This document shows, piece by piece, positions 56,956-64,000 of a stretch of 64,000 bases of DNA. The notes under the pieces were generated by a model. The model was not told where the DNA came from. It did no database searches and saw nothing but the letters and a program-made list of their open reading frames with translations. This DNA comes from an uncultured Clostridia bacterium (GTDB lineage Bacteria > Bacillota > Clostridia > Christensenellales > UBA1242), in the NCBI GenBank assembly GCA_934754495.1, contig CAKVHW010000002.1, positions 1-64,000 on the forward strand. The letters are read 5' to 3'. The position numbers were made by a program, and so were the translations under genes. Position 1 is the stretch's first letter; each line of letters begins with the position of its first letter.

Positions 56956-57210
56956 TCACTTTAACCACTTTTCATAATTAATTAAATCTCCGTCCCCCAT
57001 GTCATCAAAAACAGTGTTTTCCGACTTTAACCTAGATTCCAAAAATGGCATATAACTAGAATACAAACTTTCACACTTGTTATAACTTATTATATGCTTA
57101 GGGCTTAGTCTTTTGTTATCATCTAAATTATTTGCCAAAGCCATTAGTTCTAAACTGTATTTTTCAAAACTTTCATTATTTTTAATAAAAATATTGTTGT
57201 TTTTTTGCAT
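56956..57210 (-). CDS. Probable antitoxin partner of MazF, 84 aa, unrecognised family
   Basis: Position and coupling suggest the cognate antitoxin. It lacks the clear N-terminal ribbon-helix-helix of EndoAI/MazE-type partners: it reads MQKNNNIFIKNNESFEKYSLELMALANN, then a helical middle and the acidic tail VFDDMGDGDLINYEKWLK, which could wrap the toxin as MazE tails do (inference). The start at 57210 has GGTGG five bases upstream. Confidence 0.65.
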   Translation of the reverse strand: MQKNNNIFIKNNESFEKYSLELMALANNLDDNKRLSPKHIISYNKCESLYSSYMPFLESRLKSENTVFDDMGDGDLINYEKWLK

Positions 57211-57287
57211 TTTCACCACCAAAAGTTAAAAAAATTCTAGTAATGATTAACTAGAATTTATTTTGTTATTATTAAATTGTGTAAAAA

Positions 57288-57653
57288 TTAATTTAATATG
57301 CAAATTGCTGTGGCAATATTGTCGGTATGTGATATGCTAATGTCACAATTTTTAAATTTCATTTTATCAAAAGTAACTTTAGCCTTACCAATAAGGTTTA
57401 AATATGGTCTTCCATTTTCTTCGTGTTTTACTTCCACTTCAAGCAAAGAAATCCCGTTTTTGACACCTACACCAGTAGCTTTTAAAAAGGCTTCTTTAGC
57501 ACTAAAAATACCTGCCATACGTGTGTAAGATTTAGCCACTTTTTTAATATATTCAATTTCATATTCAGTAAAAATCTTTTCCATAGGAAGCTCTCTTTTC
57601 ACATAATCTTCCATTCTTTTTACTTCCAACACATCAATTCCAACTTTATTCAT
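57288..57653 (-). CDS. acpS: Holo-[acyl-carrier-protein] synthase AcpS
   Basis: 121 aa. Transfers 4'-phosphopantetheine from CoA to acyl carrier protein. Signatures GIDVLEVKRME (Asp of the metal site), FSAKEAFLKATGVG, and ISISHTDNIATAICI. It overlaps recX by eight bases. acpS close to an endoA/mazF unit is a common Firmicutes arrangement. Confidence 0.94.
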   Translation of the reverse strand: MNKVGIDVLEVKRMEDYVKRELPMEKIFTEYEIEYIKKVAKSYTRMAGIFSAKEAFLKATGVGVKNGISLLEVEVKHEENGRPYLNLIGKAKVTFDKMKFKNCDISISHTDNIATAICILN

Positions 57654-58275
57654 AATCCATTTCTCCCTTTTTTATTTTATTAATTGATTTTTTAATATCA
57701 TCGTAATCATAACCCCTACTTGACAAAAACCTTATACATTTTGTCAAATTCTCACTAGTTGGTGGCTTATTACCCAATTTTTTAAGCAAAAGTTTATCAA
57801 TTATATCTTCATTTGTCTCAAATTCTGAAAGCTTTTCTTCAACAATTACTTTACTTACGCCCTTTTGAATAAGTTTTGTTTTTAACATGTTGGGGCCGTA
57901 TTTTTTTTCATAAGTAGAAATATACATATCTGCAAATTTCTCATCATCTAAAAAACCATACTCACACATCTTATCTATTACATAATCAACAACAATTTTG
58001 TCATAGCCTTTTTTGTTAAGATAATCTCGTATTTGTTTTTTTGTTTTGAATGCAGTGTTTTGATAATTAACCGCTTTATCAAAAGCCAAATGCTTTTCAC
58101 TTTCAATTATGTAATTTTTTAGTTTCTCTTCATCAATCTTAAGGTCTTTTTTTATTCCATATTTTACAGCAGTATCAAGGTACATACTTGCAAAATATTT
58201 GTCATCTACAAATATACTCACCCTATCGTTGTGATTTTTTTGAACTTCTACCTTGCTTATTATAATTTCATTCAT
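57646..58275 (-). CDS. recX: Regulatory protein RecX
   Basis: 209 aa. A modulator of RecA filaments. Helical three-repeat build with KTKKQIRDYLNKKGYDKIVVDYVIDKMCEYGFLDDEKFADMYI, then KYGPNMLKTKLIQKGVSKVIVEE, the canonical RecX pattern, with an N-terminal strand region (RVSIFVDDKYFAS). It overlaps the yigZ stop by eight bases and acpS by eight bases, so the three genes form one operon. Confidence 0.9.
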   Translation of the reverse strand: MNEIIISKVEVQKNHNDRVSIFVDDKYFASMYLDTAVKYGIKKDLKIDEEKLKNYIIESEKHLAFDKAVNYQNTAFKTKKQIRDYLNKKGYDKIVVDYVIDKMCEYGFLDDEKFADMYISTYEKKYGPNMLKTKLIQKGVSKVIVEEKLSEFETNEDIIDKLLLKKLGNKPPTSENLTKCIRFLSSRGYDYDDIKKSINKIKKGEMDYE

Positions 58276-58849
58276 TTTTAATCACCTTGCAAACATTTTC
58301 AAATGTTTTTTCAAACACACAACATTTATCTTTAGCAACACTCACATTTATTGTTACATTTTCACCATACTCAATTTTTTCAACATCTAATCCAAGTTGT
58401 TTTAGTTTTGATAAAATAGTTTTCACTTCATTAGTATTGCAAAGCATTGTGTATTTATTATAGTTTACTAGTTCAACAACTTCTGCCTTATCACACACCA
58501 ATACTCCTGCATTTGTGTAGGCTCTAATAAGCCCTCCTGCACCAAGTTTTATTCCGCCAAAATATCTGACAACCACCAGTAGCACATTTTCTAGCCCACG
58601 TTTTTTTAGTAGTTCCAAAAGTGGTTTTCCAGCAGTGCCGTCCGGTTCGCCATCATCACTACATCTTTCAACTCTAGGCTGTGACATTATACAAGCATAA
58701 CAAACATGCCTTGCTGTTTTGTGTTCTTTTCTAATCTCATTTATGTGGTTTTTTACTTCTTCCATATTGGTCACCGAAATTAGAAAAGAATAAAACTCGC
58801 TTTTCTTTATCTCATATAGGTCATTCACATTAGTCTTTATTGTTTTCAT
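58268..58849 (-). CDS. yigZ: YigZ/IMPACT-family protein
   Basis: 193 aa. The conserved UPF0029 core is intact: ARHVCYACIMSQPRVERCSDDGEPDGTAGKPLLELL and NVLLVVVRYFGGIKLGAGGLIRAY, followed by a C-terminal DUF1949-type ferredoxin-like domain. The family is linked to translation control in eukaryotes (IMPACT); the bacterial role is unclear. First gene of the yigZ-recX-acpS operon. Confidence 0.93.
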   Translation of the reverse strand: MKTIKTNVNDLYEIKKSEFYSFLISVTNMEEVKNHINEIRKEHKTARHVCYACIMSQPRVERCSDDGEPDGTAGKPLLELLKKRGLENVLLVVVRYFGGIKLGAGGLIRAYTNAGVLVCDKAEVVELVNYNKYTMLCNTNEVKTILSKLKQLGLDVEKIEYGENVTINVSVAKDKCCVFEKTFENVCKVIKNE

Positions 58850-58883
58850 GTAATTATTATATCAAAATGTTAAAAATTAAGCA

Positions 58884-58918
58884 AAAAAATAACAGACCAT
58901 AAAGCCTGTTATTTTTAT
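58884..58918 (-). terminator. Terminator of eno
   Basis: Hairpin AATAACAGG / CTGTTATT with a 9-10 base loop, then T, minus strand. Confidence 0.85.
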
Positions 58919-58945
58919 AAAACCCATTTAAATAATTATTAATGA

Positions 58946-60268
<1,323 letters not shown>

Positions 60269-60280
60269 TTAATTTTACAC

Positions 60281-60306
60281 ATTATTAGTTTAGCACAACT
60301 AATAAT
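60281..60306. promoter_or_regulatory. Inverted repeat upstream of eno
   Basis: ATTATTAGTT-TAGCAC-AACTAATAAT: perfect 10-bp arms, 6-base centre. No T-run follows, so it looks like an operator or mRNA hairpin rather than a terminator. Confidence 0.65.
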
Positions 60307-60318
60307 TTAGACAAAATA

Positions 60319-60348
60319 AAAATGGCTAATACTAGCCATTTTTTAGTT
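60319..60348 (-). terminator. Terminator of the 60366 gene
   Basis: Hairpin AAAATGGCTA / TAGCCATTTT, minus strand. Confidence 0.9.
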
Positions 60349-60365
60349 AAAATATTGTTGTTATT

Positions 60366-60851
60366 TCATTTCTTTTTGGTTTTATTTAGTGTGTCCATAG
60401 TTCGTTTTTCAGCCAAAACCACAGGCACAGGAAATTTTTTTGCTATCACCCTAAAAACATCGGACAGCCACAAACACATTGCCACCGCTTCAAAAATTAT
60501 AAATACCTGCATTATTGCCTCAACAACTTTATTCCCTTCATACCATGTTGTGTAAACAGTATAAGCAATAAAGGCAATAAAGAATGCAAAAACAAAAAAT
60601 AATCCTCGTTTGTATCTTCCCACGTAAAAGTTGTGACCACCCCAAACACCCAGCAAAATTGTCATTAATAGCAATCTTGTATAATTGATATCGCTAGGCA
60701 AAACATCAGAAAGTACAACATCTTTCTTGTGTTCTTTGATATGTTGAATTGCTTGCTTGTTGCTAGCATTTTTAATTTGGTCATCATCAATTTTACAATA
60801 AGGACAAATATTGCCATTTTTAATTTTATAACCACACACTGGGCATCTCAT
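60366..60851 (-). CDS. Zinc-ribbon and TM2-domain membrane protein, 161 aa
   Basis: An N-terminal zinc ribbon (MRCPVCGYKIKNGNICPYCKI) precedes a TM2 module with GVWGGHNFYVGRYKRGLFFVFAF at about residues 90-115 and two to three more hydrophobic segments. TM2 proteins are widespread with no settled function in bacteria. An extended -10 (TGGTATAAT) lies just upstream, and AGGAG precedes the ATG. Confidence 0.85.
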   Translation of the reverse strand: MRCPVCGYKIKNGNICPYCKIDDDQIKNASNKQAIQHIKEHKKDVVLSDVLPSDINYTRLLLMTILLGVWGGHNFYVGRYKRGLFFVFAFFIAFIAYTVYTTWYEGNKVVEAIMQVFIIFEAVAMCLWLSDVFRVIAKKFPVPVVLAEKRTMDTLNKTKKK

Positions 60852-60879
60852 ATTATTTATCTCCTAATATATATTATAC

Positions 60880-60889
60880 CATAAATTAC
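60880..60889 (-). promoter_or_regulatory. Extended -10 promoter of the 60366 gene
   Basis: Minus strand TGGTATAAT about 25 bases before the start codon, with no good -35. The extended TG compensates. Confidence 0.5.
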
Positions 60890-61031
60890 TTAAAAACAGC
60901 AAACAAATACACAATATAGATGTTTTACACATGCTTTACAAGAAAAATTCAATCTTAAACCTTACATTACAAATCCCTCTAAATAGTCATAAAGTTATAA
61001 CCAATTTTCGCACTTCATGGTCAATAAAAAA

Positions 61032-61065
61032 CAAAAAACCGTAGTATTTTACTACGGCTTAAAAT
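61032..61065 (-). terminator. Terminator of gap
   Basis: Hairpin AAGCCGTAGTA / TACTACGGTTT followed by T, minus strand. Confidence 0.92.
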
Positions 61066-61066
61066 A

Positions 61067-62107
<1,041 letters not shown>

Positions 62108-62187
62108 TTAACTAGATTATATCACCTAAAATTTTTTTACACAAATAATTTTTTTATGCTTTAAAAGATTTATAACCAAATACGGCT

Positions 62188-62212
62188 AAATATGGTGATT
62201 ATAACCATATTT
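62188..62212. promoter_or_regulatory. Inverted repeat upstream of gap
   Basis: AAATATGGT-GATTATA-ACCATATTT: perfect 9-bp arms, 7-base centre, about 108-132 bases before the gap start and upstream of a TTGTGT-N17-TATAAT promoter. TTATAACCA recurs at 62170-62178. Confidence 0.6.
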
Positions 62213-62226
62213 TTGCCCATTTTTTA

Positions 62227-62262
62227 AATAAAAAACCGCACTTAAACAAAGCACGGTTTAAA
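62227..62262 (-). terminator. Terminator of the 62265 gene
   Basis: Hairpin AAACCGTGC / GTGCGGTTT (with wobbles) followed by T, minus strand. Confidence 0.8.
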
Positions 62263-62264
62263 AT

Positions 62265-63155
62265 TTAAAAGTTGTATTTTTCCATACGGTCTAATAGTTC
62301 GTCAATATCGGACATATCTTCTGAATCGCCCACTCTAATAAGCAATTCTTTTTTTGTGAAAAACACAAGAGAGAAAATGCCAAGTATTACAAAGCCAACC
62401 CAAATTAGCATTGTGAAAACCCATCGCATTTTCCAGTGAAGTGCAACTGACAAAATTCCAGTAGCAAGTGTAAGTATTGACAAAACAAAGAAAACAATTG
62501 CAAGTGCATTTGCGACTTTGTATTTTTTAGTTTTTTCAACATAAGACTTACTATCTTTAATTTTACTATCAACTTCCATTTTAATAACATCAGTATTGTA
62601 GCCAATAAAAGCATCAAGCGTACGCAAGTGTCTGTTTTTCTCCGGCAACTGATTTATAGTAATAACAACATCACGATCTAATAATTGAATGTCGGTTTCA
62701 GCGCCCATGTCTTTAAATACTCCCATAAGTTTTGTGCCCAACCTATAAATAAGGCTCTTAAACCAAACACCTATTTTCTTAACACCTGAGTAAACCTTTT
62801 TAAGGTATACAATTTTGTTTCCAGCTTTCCAACTAGTAATGAATGCTTTAACAACTTCAACATTCACAGTTTCTTTGCCAGAGTAAATTATGGTTGCATC
62901 ATAATCTTCACAACCTTTCATAGCAAGAGTAATAAGCTTATGTTGGTTTACAGTCCTATTAACCTTAAAAGCCTTAACCTTTTTATTCTCAATAAAAGTA
63001 CTTCTAACAAGCGAAAACATATTGTTTAGTTTGTTGTTAAAAGCAAAAATAATTTCAAAATTAGTATCGCATTCTTTGCACGCCTGCTCTATTGCATCAA
63101 AACGTTGTTTGACGTCACAGTCAGACAAAACTGGAATTATAAAAGCAACTTTCAT
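62265..63155 (-). CDS. Degenerate GT2-like membrane glycosyltransferase, 296 aa
   Basis: The N-terminal 200 residues follow the GT-A/GT2 plan of DPM1-like enzymes: MKVAFIIPVLSDCD, a NFEIIFAFNNKLNNMFSLV second strand, KVKAFKVNRTVNQHKLITLAMKGC, then two C-terminal membrane segments (about 215-240, 248-272). The metal-binding DxD expected after YDATII is replaced by YSGKE, so transferase activity is doubtful. The start at 63155 has GGGGTG upstream. It may be inactive or regulatory. Confidence 0.72.
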   Translation of the reverse strand: MKVAFIIPVLSDCDVKQRFDAIEQACKECDTNFEIIFAFNNKLNNMFSLVRSTFIENKKVKAFKVNRTVNQHKLITLAMKGCEDYDATIIYSGKETVNVEVVKAFITSWKAGNKIVYLKKVYSGVKKIGVWFKSLIYRLGTKLMGVFKDMGAETDIQLLDRDVVITINQLPEKNRHLRTLDAFIGYNTDVIKMEVDSKIKDSKSYVEKTKKYKVANALAIVFFVLSILTLATGILSVALHWKMRWVFTMLIWVGFVILGIFSLVFFTKKELLIRVGDSEDMSDIDELLDRMEKYNF

Positions 63156-63227
63156 AATTTCACCCCACAACTTTAGTATACTATATTATATATAAAAAAC
63201 CATAAAATAACAACAAATTACAGCCAC

Positions 63228-64000
63228 TTAAAACAAATTTTGTCGCATTCCACACTTCGGGCAAAAATTATCATCTTTGTTTATTTTTGCACCACATGAA
63301 ATGCACGTTTTTAAACCATCATTTTCGTTGTTTATAGTGCTAGTTTGTTCAACTTTCATGTTGTCATTTACTGTTTTGTTGGTTATAAGTGGCATAACAT
63401 TGTCCATATTTGAACCATACATCTCATTTATATCACCCACAACTTTGCGACGTTTTCCGATTTCTTCAGCAACAAGTTTTTCCAATTTTTCAGGCACATG
63501 CATGCTTAGTAGTTTTACGTTTGTTATGCTGCAACCTAAATACGGAATTTCAAAACCTTTGTCATTTAAACAATTATAAACCTCATGATTATCAATTAAA
63601 AGTTCTACAAAACCCTTTCCGCTTTCTATTAGCATTTTAGTTACTTTCTCGCCCACTTCATTTCCAATAAGGAGCAAAAAATCATTATCTAGCACATAAG
63701 GTCTTTCTAGTAGTAAAAAAGCCATAAGTTTTTTACTATCTTCCACCTGCAAGTCAAATGTTCCTTCGGCAAATGCCTTAATTCTGCCAAATCTTTTGCT
63801 ACGGCTTTTGTATGCTTCGGGGCTAACATATTTCATGTTGTCTATCTTGCCCTTACTAATAAAATAAATATCAGCCTTAAATTTAGATGCAAAAGTGCCA
63901 TTTTTAGCAGTTAAAAGTTTTAAAATCTTAAATGTTTTAGGTAAATTTGTTGCTATTATTGTATGTTTTCCTGCCGGCAAAACATCAGTTATGTGGTCAT
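63228..64000 (-). CDS. YdjI-like SPFH-type protein with C-terminal zinc ribbon, 5' end outside window
   Basis: The frame stays open to the right edge, so the N-terminus is missing. The visible 257 residues include ADIYFISKGKIDNMKYVSPEAY, GRIKAFAEGTFDLQVEDSKKLM, a helical middle (VPEKLEKLVAEEIGKRRKVVGD) and a double-Cys ribbon TCISCGAKINKDDNFCPKCGMRQ. This layout matches the YdjI/'virion core-like' branch of SPFH proteins, often linked to membrane stress. An apparent TTG start at 63980 is internal. Confidence 0.78.
   Translation of the reverse strand, partial: DHITDVLPAGKHTIIATNLPKTFKILKLLTAKNGTFASKFKADIYFISKGKIDNMKYVSPEAYKSRSKRFGRIKAFAEGTFDLQVEDSKKLMAFLLLERPYVLDNDFLLLIGNEVGEKVTKMLIESGKGFVELLIDNHEVYNCLNDKGFEIPYLGCSITNVKLLSMHVPEKLEKLVAEEIGKRRKVVGDINEMYGSNMDNVMPLITNKTVNDNMKVEQTSTINNENDGLKTCISCGAKINKDDNFCPKCGMRQNLF

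Overview
The window is about 64 kb of AT-rich DNA from an endospore-forming Clostridia-like Firmicute. The evidence is the run spoIIGA-sigE-sigG, a SpoVD-type penicillin-binding protein with a PASTA domain, a Firmicutes-type large SRP RNA, an isoleucine T-box and classic sigma-A promoters. The species cannot be named from this sequence. Many small membrane or unknown genes and candidate phase-variable surface genes would fit a host-associated, uncultured lineage (inference). Nearly all genes lie on the minus strand, so the region is probably co-oriented with a fork moving right to left.

Layout. 1-2005: 5' two thirds of a 23S rRNA gene (minus), with tandem promoters and no 16S gene in front. 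2.5-5.2 kb: a small unknown gene and a HelD-like helicase. 5.5-25.0 kb: a division and cell-wall (dcw) cluster read right to left: mraZ-rsmH-ftsL-spoVD-murE-mraY-murD-ftsW, an inserted block of five non-dcw genes (methyltransferase, flavin-binding-type protein, two mTERF-like helical-repeat proteins, putative lipoprotein), then murA-ftsQ-ftsA-ftsZ-spoIIGA-sigE-sigG. murG is missing from its usual place after ftsW. 25.2-29.7 kb: an unknown gene and four secreted proteins with TasA/SipW-type signal peptides. Two of these are convergent and bounded by a perfect 152-bp inverted repeat covering leader and signal peptide. 29.8-42.3 kb: phosphoesterase, spore-surface-like protein, membrane proteins, engB-clpX-clpP-tig, rluD-lspA, groES-groEL (plus strand) and a second pseudouridine synthase.

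42.3-57.2 kb: ileS behind a T-box, a CBS protein, SRP RNA (plus strand), an unknown gene whose promoter spacer is a run of ten G, zinc-ribbon, DUF2726-like, ung, DivIVA-like and lgt genes, two large paralogous membrane proteins of no recognised family, and mazF with an unusual partner. 57.2-64 kb: acpS-recX-yigZ, eno, a TM2 protein, gap, a degenerate glycosyltransferase and a YdjI-like protein cut by the window edge.

How it fits together. The dcw genes make and use lipid II at the septum, and the adjacent spo genes turn the division machinery towards sporulation. clpXP, tig and groESL cover protein quality control, and lspA and lgt the lipoprotein pathway. The least explained material is the invertible-looking SipW-type locus, the poly-G promoter, the mTERF-like pair inside the dcw cluster, the 561/731-residue paralogs, and an 11-base word found exactly at nine places in both coding and non-coding DNA.
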